Notes: a model not told the origin generated them from the sequence alone. A stretch of DNA of 64,000 bases from Bdellovibrio sp. GT3 (GCF_037996765.1 NZ_JBBNAD010000004.1:186001-250000); one strand, 5' to 3'; shown: positions 25,242 through 34,052, counted from the stretch's first letter. Numbers and translations are program-made.

Positions 25242-26531
25242 TTAAAACCTCTCCGCCAGAAGCAAGGCTTTGATTGCAGTGGCAGTGGTATAAGCCGAGG
25301 AACGCCACACGACCGGATATCGCGCCACAAAGGTCGCCGCAAAATAAACTTCCCCTGGCCAATAGACAAAATCATGCCGGTCACGCGCACTCATGCCTGC
25401 CAGATATTTGGCACCATTGCGTACCGCCTGACGGTGGCGGGGATTTTCCGGGTCACCCAATTGCGCCAGGGCACTAAGAGCCCACGCGGTGGATTGAATG
25501 CGATCGGGACGGGTGAGGTATTTATTTTTCCATCCGCCATTGCGTTTTTGTTTTTTTAGAATGAAGGCGACGATGGCATCACGTGATGGCTCTAGGCAGC
25601 TGCCACCCTTATCAATAATTTCAGCCATTGAGTAAGGCAGGATGTAGCGACTGGGATAGTACATGCCACAAAAGAAAAAGTCTTTTTGCAGGGCCATGCG
25701 ATTAAGGTGGCGGCAGGCGGCTTTGTATCCCGGGCCCTCGGTGTTTTTGGTCAGAGTCAGCAATTTCAAAACATTGGCATTCACGACGCAATCAACGTCA
25801 TTGCGATTGAAGGGGACGCGAGTGCCGTTGTGGGGCTTTGAAAAAAGATTGCGTGGCATCTTGGGATCGTCTTCATTCCAAAGCCACGTCAAAAAGGCTC
25901 CCGTGTTTTTTTGTCCCTGACCGGCATTATAAACGTGCGCTTTGCGATCCACATCACGGGCCAGCGAAAAGGAACGAAGCACGGAGGCGGGCAAATCCTG
26001 ATGGCTGTTTTCTCCGTGTTCAATTTTATTTAGATACTGCATTGTCGCGTAGGAGACAGAGGTGGTGTCAGCATCCGGTGGAATATTCGCAAAGCCTTTG
26101 AAGCGCGGAGCGAGATACATGTAGCGCGGCTGTCGCACTTGAACTCCGCGATAAGTTGTCGGTGGATAAAAATTAAAAAGTTCTTTCCAGTAGAAGTTGT
26201 TGAAGCCCTCCACGGTCTTTCGGATCATCGGTGGAATATTTTCGTGCTCGGGGGCCAGGAAATAAATCTCCGCCAAAACATTGGCGACAGAAGCTGCGAC
26301 AAATGCGGTGGGTTCGTCATAGGGGTGATTGAACTTACCCACGCCCACGGCACTGGGCAGATAGGAAGTGACTCTCGCCACCCACTGGCCCGGGTCATAG
26401 CCTTCTTTCCCGGTGGTTTGATAGTGCTCGATAAAGCGCAGCCCCGAGGAAATATGGCCCCGATATTGGGGTCCTGCGAAACAAAGTGAACTGGTGGAAA
26501 CCACGAACAAAAGAATGAAAACTGTTTTCAC
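25242..26531 (-). CDS. Secreted alpha/alpha-toroid (prenyltransferase/squalene-cyclase-repeat) protein
   Basis: A 429-residue protein with a signal peptide ending LCFAG. Helical repeats resemble terpene-cyclase/prenyltransferase toroids: RNGGWKNKYL, STAWALSALAQLG, and RSSAYTTATAIKALLLAERF. No DxDD or terpenoid-cyclase catalytic motif is seen, and it is secreted, so it is likely a carbohydrate-, lipid- or protein-binding toroid rather than a cyclase. It is followed without gap by a small membrane protein. Function is inference only. Confidence 0.7.
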   Translation of the reverse strand: MKTVFILLFVVSTSSLCFAGPQYRGHISSGLRFIEHYQTTGKEGYDPGQWVARVTSYLPSAVGVGKFNHPYDEPTAFVAASVANVLAEIYFLAPEHENIPPMIRKTVEGFNNFYWKELFNFYPPTTYRGVQVRQPRYMYLAPRFKGFANIPPDADTTSVSYATMQYLNKIEHGENSHQDLPASVLRSFSLARDVDRKAHVYNAGQGQKNTGAFLTWLWNEDDPKMPRNLFSKPHNGTRVPFNRNDVDCVVNANVLKLLTLTKNTEGPGYKAACRHLNRMALQKDFFFCGMYYPSRYILPYSMAEIIDKGGSCLEPSRDAIVAFILKKQKRNGGWKNKYLTRPDRIQSTAWALSALAQLGDPENPRHRQAVRNGAKYLAGMSARDRHDFVYWPGEVYFAATFVARYPVVWRSSAYTTATAIKALLLAERF

Positions 26532-26763
26532 TTTGCCTCCCTAGCTCTCAGATCAAATATGTTCGAGTTCAGCAGGGAAATTGGGGGATCGGCAAGAGGC
26601 CCTGTTAGCTTACATTTAGACACCTTTTGAAAAGGCTAACGAGTCGCGTAAAACCTTTGACTTCCGCCCCCTTAGCTCGCTAAACCATTGGTTCGCCAAA
26701 GGCGAAGAAAGGTACGGGTAAGGTCCTCGAGGCTTTACTACGTGGAGGTATTTAAAAAACGAT

Positions 26764-28566
26764 ATGACAAAACAACTTAACAAGGCTGAACTTGAAAAAC
26801 AGAAAGTGCTAGCTTTCTTGGATGCAGAAGATTCTAAAGTCGCTGCTAATCCTGGCATCTACGGTGCTAAAAAATCTGAAAAAGGCGAATTCGATTCTCT
26901 ATTCGAAGCGTCCATGAAAGAGCAAGATTTCAAAGTCGGCGACGTTGTTACTGGTACAGTAGTGGAAGTTCAATCTGACTACGTTCTAGTGGACATCAAC
27001 TACAAGTCTGAAGGTTTGATCGCTATCAATGAATTCCGTATTGTTGACGGTGTTCGTGAAGTGAAAGCTGGAGACAAAGTAGAAGTTCTTATCGACCGTA
27101 TCGAAAACGAAAACGGTATGATCGTTCTTTCTAAAGATAAAGCAGACATGCTACGTGCATGGACTGATATCTCTAAAGCAGCAGAAAACGAAGAAGTTAT
27201 CGAAGGTACTGTTGTTGCTAAAGTTAAAGGCGGCTTGAGCGTTGATATCGGCGTTAAAGCATTCTTGCCTGGATCTCAAATCGATCTACGTCCGGTTCGC
27301 AACATGGACGTTTACTTGGGCAAAAAGTTCAAATTCAAAGTTATCAAATTCAACAAAAAGCGTGGCAACATCGTTCTTTCCCGCCGTGCGCTTCTTGAAG
27401 AAGAACGCGACAGCTTGCGTTCTCAAACTCTTGACACTATGGCAGAAGGTTCTGTTGTTACTGGTATCGTTAAAAATATCACTGACTACGGTGCGTTCAT
27501 TGACCTTGGTGGCATGGACGGATTGTTGCACATCACAGACATGTCTTGGGGCCGTGTAAAACACCCTTCTGAAATGTTGAATGTTGGCGACGAAATCCAA
27601 GTTAAAGTTCTTAAGTATGACAAAGAAAAAGAACGCGTATCTTTGGGCATGAAACAGTTGCACAACGATCCTTGGGAATCTGTTAAAGCTTCTTACCCAG
27701 CAGGCACTAAGCTTAAAGGTAAAGTTGTTTCATTGGCAGAATACGGTGCATTCATTGAACTTGGCGAAGGCATTGAAGGCCTAATCCACGTTTCTGAAAT
27801 GTCTTGGACTAAACGTGTAAAACACCCTTCTCAAATCGTTAACGTTGGTGACGAAGTAGAAGTAGTAGTTCTTGAAGTTGACACTGAAAACCGCCGCATT
27901 TCTTTGGGCATGAAACAGCTTCAACAAAATCCTTGGATTGAACTTAAAGAGTCTTACGCTCCAGGTACAATCATCGAAGGTGAAGTTAAATCTGTTACTG
28001 ACTTCGGTATCTTCATCGGCATCGAAGAAGGTATTGACGGCCTAGTTCACATCTCTGACTTCTCTTGGACTAAACGTGTAAATCACCCAAGCGAAATGTT
28101 CGCTAAAGGTGCTAAAGTACGCGCAGTTGTTCTAGGTGTAGACATCGAGAACGAAAGATTCTCTTTGGGTATCAAACAACTTGAGTCTGACCCTTGGTCA
28201 AACATCGAGAACAAATACGCTATCGGTACACAACACGACGTTAAAGTAACTAAAACAGCTGATTTTGGTGCTTTCGTTGAGCTTGAGTCTGATATCGAAG
28301 GTTTGATCCACATTTCTGAACTTACAACAGACAAAATTTCAACTGTTGAAGACTTCATTAAACCGGGTCAATCTGTAAAAGCTGAAGTTATCTCTATCGA
28401 CAAAGACGCTCGTAAGATCGGTTTGTCTGCAAAACTAGTTAAACTTCGTGAGTCAAAAGCTGACGTTGATGACTATGTTAAGAAAGCAACAGCAACTTCT
28501 AAATCAACTTTCGGTGACTTGTTCGCTGACCAGTTGAAAAACATGAAGACTGACGGCAAGCAGTAA
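26764..28566 (+). CDS. rpsA: 30S ribosomal protein S1
   Basis: An essential RNA-binding protein that helps load mRNA on the 30S subunit. The 600-residue product is slightly longer than E. coli S1 and contains six S1 (OB-fold) repeats; the middle ones repeat the GAFIDLGGMDGLLHITDMSW-type signature (ITDYGAF, LAEYGAF, VTDFGIF) with near-identical DNA. Codon use is strongly biased for high expression. GGAGG at 26741-26745 is far (about 18 bases) from ATG 26764, in keeping with the weak ribosome binding sites of autoregulated rpsA leaders. The 232-base leader contains short hairpins (e.g. TTCGCC/GGCGAA at 26692-26706). Confidence 0.97.
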   Translation: MTKQLNKAELEKQKVLAFLDAEDSKVAANPGIYGAKKSEKGEFDSLFEASMKEQDFKVGDVVTGTVVEVQSDYVLVDINYKSEGLIAINEFRIVDGVREVKAGDKVEVLIDRIENENGMIVLSKDKADMLRAWTDISKAAENEEVIEGTVVAKVKGGLSVDIGVKAFLPGSQIDLRPVRNMDVYLGKKFKFKVIKFNKKRGNIVLSRRALLEEERDSLRSQTLDTMAEGSVVTGIVKNITDYGAFIDLGGMDGLLHITDMSWGRVKHPSEMLNVGDEIQVKVLKYDKEKERVSLGMKQLHNDPWESVKASYPAGTKLKGKVVSLAEYGAFIELGEGIEGLIHVSEMSWTKRVKHPSQIVNVGDEVEVVVLEVDTENRRISLGMKQLQQNPWIELKESYAPGTIIEGEVKSVTDFGIFIGIEEGIDGLVHISDFSWTKRVNHPSEMFAKGAKVRAVVLGVDIENERFSLGIKQLESDPWSNIENKYAIGTQHDVKVTKTADFGAFVELESDIEGLIHISELTTDKISTVEDFIKPGQSVKAEVISIDKDARKIGLSAKLVKLRESKADVDDYVKKATATSKSTFGDLFADQLKNMKTDGKQ

Positions 28567-28574
28567 GATTGGTT

Positions 28575-28667
28575 ACTCCGACGCAAGTCGGAGTGCAAAT
28601 CAGACGCCCAGCGTAATTGACTGAAATGTCTAAAAAGGGGAGCCTAACAAGGTTCCCCTTTTTTTAT
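28575..28667 (+). terminator. Two hairpins and terminator after rpsA
   Basis: A perfect 8-bp hairpin ACTCCGAC/GTCGGAGT (28575-28594) is followed by a ~14-bp stem (28632-28645 with 28650-28663, including one G-T pair) running into a T tract. The second is a classic terminator isolating rpsA from sppA. Confidence 0.88.
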
Positions 28668-28687
28668 TTTCAGCAGGAGTCAGCAGC

Positions 28688-29683
28688 GTGGCGCAGAAGA
28701 ATGGTTTCTTCAAAAAACTTATCATTATCATCCTAGTATTTATCGGTATCGGTGCTTTGCTCAAAGCAGGCTCTGGCTTCTTCGGCGAACAAGAGAAAAC
28801 TCTTTCAGCGAAAAACACGATCCTGCATCTTGAGATGAATGGCGTGATCCTGAACGGGAAACGCTTCCTGAAAAACCTGAAAAAATATGCTGACGACAAC
28901 CGCGTGAAAGCGGTGGTGATTAACATCAACTCACCGGGCGGATCAGTTGGTCCATCACAAGAAATCTATCATGAGATCAAAAAAGTTCGCGATGAATTGA
29001 AAAAACCAGTGGTTTGCGTGACGACGGGAGTGATGGCTTCAGGTGCTTATTACTCGGCTGTGGCCTGCGATAAAATTGTGGTCGCTCCGGGTGCCTTGGT
29101 AGGCTCCATCGGGGTGATCATGGAGTTCGCAAATCTTGAAAAGCTTTATGACTGGGCCAAGGTGTCCCGCTACTCCATCACTTCCGGAAAGTTCAAAGAC
29201 TCCGGAGCAGAGTACCGCCCTATGCGTGAAGACGAAAGAACTCTGTTCCAAAGCATGATCAATGAAGTGTACGCCCAGTTTAAAGGGACCGTTGCTAAAG
29301 AACGCAACCTGAAAGACGACGTTGTGTCAGAATATGCAGACGGTCGCGTGTTCACCGGTGCAACGGCAGTGAAGGTGGGCTTTGCGGATCAGGAAGGTTT
29401 CTTTGACGACGCTGTGAAGCTGGCGGCAGACCTGGCTAAGCTTGGTAAAGACTATGACGTCTTTGAAGTGCCGAAGAAAAAAATGAACATCTTTGATTTT
29501 GGTGGCCGAGATGACGAGGACGACTTGAACTCCCTGGCGGAGTTTGCCGATGTTCTTAAAGGCAAAGCGGCAGTTGCGGCTGGGATCACTCCGGGCGTGA
29601 ATATGGAAAGCGCTGTTAAATACCTTCTGCGCTCTCAGTACTTGAATCAGCCATTGTACATGATGCCAGGTTACTGGGAGTAA
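28688..29683 (+). CDS. sppA: Signal peptide peptidase SppA, short (single-domain) form
   Basis: Degrades cleaved signal peptides in the inner membrane, with the active site on the periplasmic face. The 331-residue protein has an N-terminal membrane anchor (~8-25) and one protease domain. NSPGGSVGPS shows the substrate site, Ser118 in TGVMASGAYY is the nucleophile, and Lys170 in SGKFKDSG is the likely general base. GTG 28688 follows CAGGAGT. It is the first of three close genes (sppA, HIT, rhomboid), a set that suggests a membrane-proteolysis unit. Confidence 0.92.
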   Translation: MAQKNGFFKKLIIIILVFIGIGALLKAGSGFFGEQEKTLSAKNTILHLEMNGVILNGKRFLKNLKKYADDNRVKAVVININSPGGSVGPSQEIYHEIKKVRDELKKPVVCVTTGVMASGAYYSAVACDKIVVAPGALVGSIGVIMEFANLEKLYDWAKVSRYSITSGKFKDSGAEYRPMREDERTLFQSMINEVYAQFKGTVAKERNLKDDVVSEYADGRVFTGATAVKVGFADQEGFFDDAVKLAADLAKLGKDYDVFEVPKKKMNIFDFGGRDDEDDLNSLAEFADVLKGKAAVAAGITPGVNMESAVKYLLRSQYLNQPLYMMPGYWE

Positions 29684-29686
29684 TTG

Positions 29687-30301
29687 ATGGCCAAAAAGAA
29701 AACAGTAAAAAAATCATCCACTAAGAAGACGACTCCGAAAAAGTCGTCTTCAAAAGTTTCTGGCGGTACCGTCAAGGCGACAATTTGTATTAATCATGAA
29801 ATCTGGCCGATGGAGCGTGATGTTTTGTTCCGTCCGGATCGCATGAAATACGTTCGTAAGCTGATCAAACCGGAAGGCTGTGTCTTTTGTAACGCTGCCA
29901 AAAACGGTGTCTCCTTTGACAGTTTGTGTGTCTACAAAACCAAGCACTCCATGGTTGTTCTGAACAAGTTTCCTTATAACAGTGGACATGTTCTGGTTTT
30001 GCCACGACGACACTGCGGAGATTTATTGAAACTCAGCGATGCTGAATATACTGACCTGCAGGAGACCATCCGTGTGACGATGGCCGCGATCAACTCTATT
30101 TATGAACCAGGCGGAATCAACCTTGGTTTGAATCATGGAGCTGTGGCCGGGGCGGGAATTCCCGAGCATCTTCACTACCATATGATTCCGCGGTGGTCCG
30201 GGGACCTTAACTTCTTCCCATTGATTGCTGAGACCAAGGTCTTGGTTGAAAGTCTGGAGCAGACCTATGAGAAGTTTTTGGAGTATTTTAAAAAGATATG
30301 A
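29687..30301 (+). CDS. HIT-family nucleotide hydrolase/transferase with Lys-rich N terminus
   Basis: The start is taken as ATG 29687, three bases after the sppA stop; a TTG directly before is less likely. The 204-residue product opens with a Lys/Ser/Thr-rich tail of about 30 residues that may bind nucleic acid. The HIT core includes CVFCNAAK (possible metal Cys pair), NKFPYNSGHVLVLPRRH, and the triad HLHYHMIPRW. Relatives hydrolyse or phosphorolyse dinucleoside polyphosphates such as Ap4A. Its stop overlaps the start of the rhomboid gene by 4 bases. Confidence 0.88.
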   Translation: MAKKKTVKKSSTKKTTPKKSSSKVSGGTVKATICINHEIWPMERDVLFRPDRMKYVRKLIKPEGCVFCNAAKNGVSFDSLCVYKTKHSMVVLNKFPYNSGHVLVLPRRHCGDLLKLSDAEYTDLQETIRVTMAAINSIYEPGGINLGLNHGAVAGAGIPEHLHYHMIPRWSGDLNFFPLIAETKVLVESLEQTYEKFLEYFKKI

Positions 30302-31047
30302 ATAGAGGCGTAAGTTTTCAAACAGCACCGCTAACTCCTGCAGTGAAGTGGTTGTTGATCATCAATGTGGCGATCTGGTTCCTTCTGCAAGTAATGGTGG
30401 AGGGATTCGCTAAGATTCCAGTCACTTCTTATCTTTCCCTGGTGCCGGGCAAAGTTCTTTTTAATTTCGAGATCTGGCAGTTGTTCACGTACATGTTCGT
30501 GCACTCCATGCAGGTCACGCACATCCTCTTCAACATGTTGATGCTTTGGTTCTTTGGAGCCGAGCTTGAACAGCGCTGGGGCACGAAGTTCTTCCTGACC
30601 TATTACTTCTCCTCCGGCGTGGGTGCTGCGATCATCTACTGCGTGGGTGTTTGGGGTTACGCTTTGGCGACGGGCTCAGAGACGGGCTTGATTGTTCCAG
30701 TGGTTGGGGCCTCAGGGGCTATTTTTGGTCTGTTGCTGGCTCAGGGGATTATCTTTGGCGAGCGCATTGTTTATTTCTTTATGCTCTTCCCGATGAAGAA
30801 TAAATGGTTTGTGGCTTTGATGGGGGCGGTTCAATTTGCCTCCATGATGACTTCAAGCGTTACGGGCGGTGAAGTGGCTTATTTGGCCCATTTGGGCGGA
30901 ATTGTGGCTGGTTTTATCACCCTTCAGGTAAAAGCCTGGTTTACAAGGCAGGATTTTAAGAAAAAGGCCAAGAATAAGGGCCGAAATCTGCGTCTGGTCG
31001 TCGATAACGAGAAGAAGTCGGACAAACCACCAAAATATTGGAACTAA
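30298..31047 (+). CDS. Rhomboid-family intramembrane serine protease
   Basis: A 249-residue integral membrane protein with about six to seven transmembrane segments. The catalytic dyad is visible: Ser139 in VVGASGAIFG and His198 in YLAHLGGIVAG. The substrate-binding loop includes WGTKFF, and the N-terminal helix-2 HILFNMLMLWFFG segment is present. It cleaves membrane-anchored substrates within the bilayer; the substrate here is unknown. The start overlaps the HIT gene stop as ATGA, so translation is coupled. A Lys-rich cytosolic tail follows. Confidence 0.92.
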   Translation: MNRGVSFQTAPLTPAVKWLLIINVAIWFLLQVMVEGFAKIPVTSYLSLVPGKVLFNFEIWQLFTYMFVHSMQVTHILFNMLMLWFFGAELEQRWGTKFFLTYYFSSGVGAAIIYCVGVWGYALATGSETGLIVPVVGASGAIFGLLLAQGIIFGERIVYFFMLFPMKNKWFVALMGAVQFASMMTSSVTGGEVAYLAHLGGIVAGFITLQVKAWFTRQDFKKKAKNKGRNLRLVVDNEKKSDKPPKYWN

Positions 31048-31049
31048 TC

Positions 31050-31077
31050 AAAGGGCCTCAAAAGGGCCCTTAGTTTT
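31050..31077 (+). terminator. Terminator after the sppA-HIT-rhomboid operon
   Basis: AAGGGCC (31051-31057) pairs with GGCCCTT (31065-31071) and is followed by AGTTTTT. Confidence 0.8.
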
Positions 31078-31090
31078 TGGGGCGGAGCAC

Positions 31091-31119
31091 TGGACATTCC
31101 CCCGGTATTTCGCTATAAA
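31091..31119 (+). promoter_or_regulatory. Near-consensus sigma70 promoter for the 61-residue protein
   Basis: TGGACA (31091-31096) and TATAAA (31114-31119) are separated by exactly 17 bases, close to the housekeeping consensus. It lies about 34 bases ahead of the ATG at 31153. Confidence 0.7.
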
Positions 31120-31152
31120 TTAGGGCGATTTATATTATTTAAAGGAGCACGC

Positions 31153-31338
31153 ATGTCTTTGGCTGAAGCTAACAAGAATCTAAAATGGGACACTAGAATG
31201 ACTGAAACTAAAATCAATTCTGGTGAGCTTAAAAAAGAAGAAATGCAAAAGCACCTTGAGCAGCTTCCAGATCTTGCTCACAACGTTGAGAAATTCACTA
31301 TCGATGGTAAGTCTTCTTCTTCTGAAGAGTCTCACTAG
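31153..31338 (+). CDS. 61-residue charged small protein with its own promoter and terminator
   Basis: A small, hydrophilic, helical-looking protein rich in Lys and Glu with a Ser/Glu C-terminal tail and no signal peptide or Cys. AAAGGAGC precedes ATG 31153 and codon use is typical of highly expressed genes. It has a strong promoter and a strong terminator around it, so it is an independently expressed small gene, perhaps abundant. No family recognised. Confidence 0.75.
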   Translation: MSLAEANKNLKWDTRMTETKINSGELKKEEMQKHLEQLPDLAHNVEKFTIDGKSSSSEESH

Positions 31339-31381
31339 TTTTTCTATCACGCCGGAGCTTTAGCGAAGGCGGACAGTATTG

Positions 31382-31412
31382 AAAAAGCAGCCTCAGTGGC
31401 TGCTTTTTTTAT
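31382..31412. terminator. Bidirectional terminator
   Basis: AAAAAGCAGCC (31382-31392) pairs with GGCTGCTTTTT (31398-31408) around TCAGT. It serves the small protein on plus and the unknown gene at 31415 on minus. Confidence 0.9.
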
Positions 31413-31414
31413 TT

Positions 31415-32350
31415 CTAGATTCCGAAGTATTCAAAAACTTTGATGGCGATTTGGAATTCTGATTCCATATCCAGCGGGTCGGCTGCCATGTTCAATGGCT
31501 CGCCCTTGACGGGTTTGTGGATCTTCGCAAGCTTCGTTTGGGCTTCCTTCCAATAACGTTCCTGCCATTGGGGATTCGTCACCCGAGTGAAGAGCTCGTT
31601 GATTTCCAGACTGCGTTCGGTCGCATCCTTGTTCATTTTCTTTTGTCCGGGGAAGACGTAATCAACAACTTTGACGATGTCTTCAGGGTTCACAAGTTCC
31701 AGCGTGCAATAAGTCGCGCACACCATGGCCAGCAAATACTTGCGATAAGTTGCCAGATCTTTTTTGTGATACGAATGCTCGCCACCGGAACGGTAGATAA
31801 CTTTTAAGTCTTCAAAAATCGGGGAGTGCTTAGCCCCCAGTTCGTCGCCCAAGGCTAAATCCAAAACAACGACCAAGCTTTCCGCAAAATTTAAATATCT
31901 GCGAAACGCGGTGGCGTCCTTCGGTGCCGGGGGCAGAAGTCGCCATAGCACGCGGTGATTTTGCTCGTGATACAAAGAGATCTCGTTAAAGCGTCCCAGG
32001 GCTTCCAGTTCTTTTTCCGGATCGGCCAGTTCATGGGAGTGATCCTTAAACCACAATAGCTCTGACCACGAGGGCGAGTACTGAATCACATCCGCAAACA
32101 GATCCTGGGCGCTTAAAGATCGCATGGTTGAACAAACTTTCGCTTCGAAGATTCCACCCAGCTCCAGATACATTTCGCGACTGGCGCGATACAGGGAGCT
32201 GGTATGCAAAAGCTGCCCATCAAGCGGGTATTCAGAGAGTACTAATTTGTCATGCTTCTTGGAAACCGGCAGGTTCGCCAGTTGATTTAAATCTTCCAGA
32301 AAATACTGAACGTCGGACTTCTGCGCAGCAGGGGACGACTTTTTCGCCAT
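31415..32350 (-). CDS. Cytosolic protein of unknown function (311 residues)
   Basis: A 311-residue protein with no signal peptide or membrane segment, rich in Leu, Glu and Lys, and probably mostly helical. There is a short Lys/Ala N terminus. It starts 21 bases after the L,D-transpeptidase gene ends, so they are likely co-transcribed, but a functional link is only a guess. I recognise no domain or motif. Confidence 0.7.
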   Translation of the reverse strand: MAKKSSPAAQKSDVQYFLEDLNQLANLPVSKKHDKLVLSEYPLDGQLLHTSSLYRASREMYLELGGIFEAKVCSTMRSLSAQDLFADVIQYSPSWSELLWFKDHSHELADPEKELEALGRFNEISLYHEQNHRVLWRLLPPAPKDATAFRRYLNFAESLVVVLDLALGDELGAKHSPIFEDLKVIYRSGGEHSYHKKDLATYRKYLLAMVCATYCTLELVNPEDIVKVVDYVFPGQKKMNKDATERSLEINELFTRVTNPQWQERYWKEAQTKLAKIHKPVKGEPLNMAADPLDMESEFQIAIKVFEYFGI

Positions 32351-32371
32351 TTGTTATCGTCCCTTATTTTG

Positions 32372-33382
32372 CTATTGAGTCTGCTGAATGTTGCCAGCTT
32401 GCGCTGTCATGGAGTTTTCGCGAGCAATAGCTGACGAAACAGCTTTTTGGCTGAACGGAGCCCACTCTTCACGAATGATTTTATAAGTGTCACCGGATTT
32501 TACCGCGTAGATCGTCTTCACACCGTAATCGATGTGCTTGTCGGATTCATAGCGCTGCAAAGTCTTAACCAGCAATTGGTCATTGTGTTGAACAATGTAA
32601 GGTTGGGAAAGGTGAACTTTGATGAATTCGTATTGTTTTTTCAAATTGGCTTTATGGGTTTTCCAGCCGGCAAAATCAAAACCTGGAGCTTTGAATTCCT
32701 TGTCATAGAAGCTCATGTACTTGTCGATATCCTGAGCTTCCCAGGATTGGCGCCAGCCTTCCACGAAAGTGTTCAAAGCCATGCGACGTTTTTCGTGTTC
32801 ATCTTTGGAAACGTAGCTGACCTGATCAAAGATAAGGATAGGTGTTTCGTTCAGTTTGATATAGTCGGCCAGTTTTTTGATCACTTCATTACGAACCACG
32901 ACGCAACCACGGGAGCCGCGGGTCAATGGAACCGTGTCGGGGATGGCGTGCAACCAGATGCCAGAACCTGTTTTGTTTTCGCGCTTGTCGAAAAGATTCG
33001 GGTAGTTGGTTGTAAAAGCCAAAGCACCATATAAGTTGAACGGAATTTCAGGTTGAGTCAGACGCTTTTGCAGGAAGTAAATACCTTCTGGCGTCTTTTT
33101 ATCATCGCGTTTGGTTTTGTTGCCACCAGCGGCGCCGATGTCGGCAGGGAACTCATCCACTTTTTTGATTTGTTCGCCATTGCGTTCAAATACGGAGAGT
33201 TTGCGTTTTTCCTTATCTACCAGGAAAACGAATTTAGAAAAGGCATCTGTCTCGGAGATTTGTAGCAGCGGTGCCGGCAACAAATCGTTCGCCCCAAATT
33301 GAGACGGTGCAGAAGATACAGATTCCGCCTTTACAGGCAAACAAGCTAAAATAATAAGACTGACCGAGAGTAAACTTCTCAT
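32372..33382 (-). CDS. L,D-transpeptidase (YkuD family) with C-terminal NTF2-like domain
   Basis: Periplasmic enzyme that cross-links or exchanges peptidoglycan stems at meso-diaminopimelate. The 336-residue protein has a signal peptide ending PVKA and a YkuD domain at ~50-180; the active site reads WLHAIPDT then RGSRGCVVV, with His145 and Cys160. The remaining ~130 residues look like an NTF2/SnoaL-type cone (EGWRQSWEAQDIDKYMSFY), which in other L,D-transpeptidases may bind substrate. In predatory relatives such enzymes modify prey or self walls; which applies here is unknown. Confidence 0.9.
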   Translation of the reverse strand: MRSLLSVSLIILACLPVKAESVSSAPSQFGANDLLPAPLLQISETDAFSKFVFLVDKEKRKLSVFERNGEQIKKVDEFPADIGAAGGNKTKRDDKKTPEGIYFLQKRLTQPEIPFNLYGALAFTTNYPNLFDKRENKTGSGIWLHAIPDTVPLTRGSRGCVVVRNEVIKKLADYIKLNETPILIFDQVSYVSKDEHEKRRMALNTFVEGWRQSWEAQDIDKYMSFYDKEFKAPGFDFAGWKTHKANLKKQYEFIKVHLSQPYIVQHNDQLLVKTLQRYESDKHIDYGVKTIYAVKSGDTYKIIREEWAPFSQKAVSSAIARENSMTAQAGNIQQTQ

Positions 33383-33492
33383 AATACATTATTTCGGAAG
33401 ACTCGTGATTTTTGTCAAGCCTCAGAATCAAAATGTCTAAAGGTTAGACGAAAAGTATGAATTTCCCTTGGAAAATTTGAGTCTATTCCCGT

Positions 33493-33519
33493 TAAGACCT
33501 AGGACTGAAGCACCGATAG
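33493..33519 (+). promoter_or_regulatory. Sigma28 (FliA)-like promoter of fliL
   Basis: TAAGACCT (33493-33500), 11-base spacer, ACCGATAG (33512-33519) matches the flagellar sigma28 pattern TAAAGTTT-N11-GCCGATAA in spacing and most bases. It lies about 24 bases ahead of the ATG at 33543. Confidence 0.6.
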
Positions 33520-33542
33520 TTCCCTTGAAGTGAGAGGTTTAC

Positions 33543-34052
33543 ATGGCACAGAGTCAAGAGGGACAGGCAGCAGCAAAGCCCAAAAATTCCGGTATGATCC
33601 TGCAGATAGCTTTTGCAGTCCTTAATTTGGCGGTCATGGGGGGCGGGGCCTATATGGTTTACGCCGCGACAATCGGATGGGAATCGCCATCTATTGGTGA
33701 GGAAACGGCGCAAAGGGAACTGGCGTCAGTGGAAACGACTGAATTGGCCCCAATGGTTTATACCATGGACAAATTCACCGTTAATTTAAATGGTGAGCCG
33801 AAAAGAACCATCCGCCTTGAGGTCAATTTGCAGATGCTGGGCAAAGACGGTTTTGAAGAGGTCATGGAACCAGAGAACCGCGCCAAAGCCCGCGATAAAA
33901 TCGTGCGTATCCTAAACGATGAAGGCTTCAATAACCTTGAAAGCATTCAAGGGAAGCTTTTCCTTAAAGATAAAATTGCGATGGAAGTTAACAGCATTCT
34001 TCATCGCGGCGTTGTGAAAGACGTCTTCTTCTCTGACTTCGTCGTTCAATAG
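33543..34052 (+). CDS. fliL: Flagellar basal-body-associated protein FliL
   Basis: FliL sits in the inner membrane around the flagellar motor and supports stator function. The 169-residue protein has one membrane segment (~20-42) and a periplasmic domain with the family pattern MDKFTVNLNGEPKRTIRLEV and LNDEGFNNLESIQGKLFLKD. ATG 33543 follows GTGAGAGG. It stands outside any flagellar operon here, preceded by a sigma28-like promoter. Some motile bacteria carry more than one FliL; this may be a paralogue. Confidence 0.85.
   Translation: MAQSQEGQAAAKPKNSGMILQIAFAVLNLAVMGGGAYMVYAATIGWESPSIGEETAQRELASVETTELAPMVYTMDKFTVNLNGEPKRTIRLEVNLQMLGKDGFEEVMEPENRAKARDKIVRILNDEGFNNLESIQGKLFLKDKIAMEVNSILHRGVVKDVFFSDFVVQ

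Noticed and set aside
26764-28566. Tandem DNA repeats inside rpsA suggesting a repeat element
   Set aside because: They are the S1 domains, expected for this protein.
32447-33034. 195-codon plus frame opposite the L,D-transpeptidase
   Set aside because: Shadow of the transpeptidase frame.
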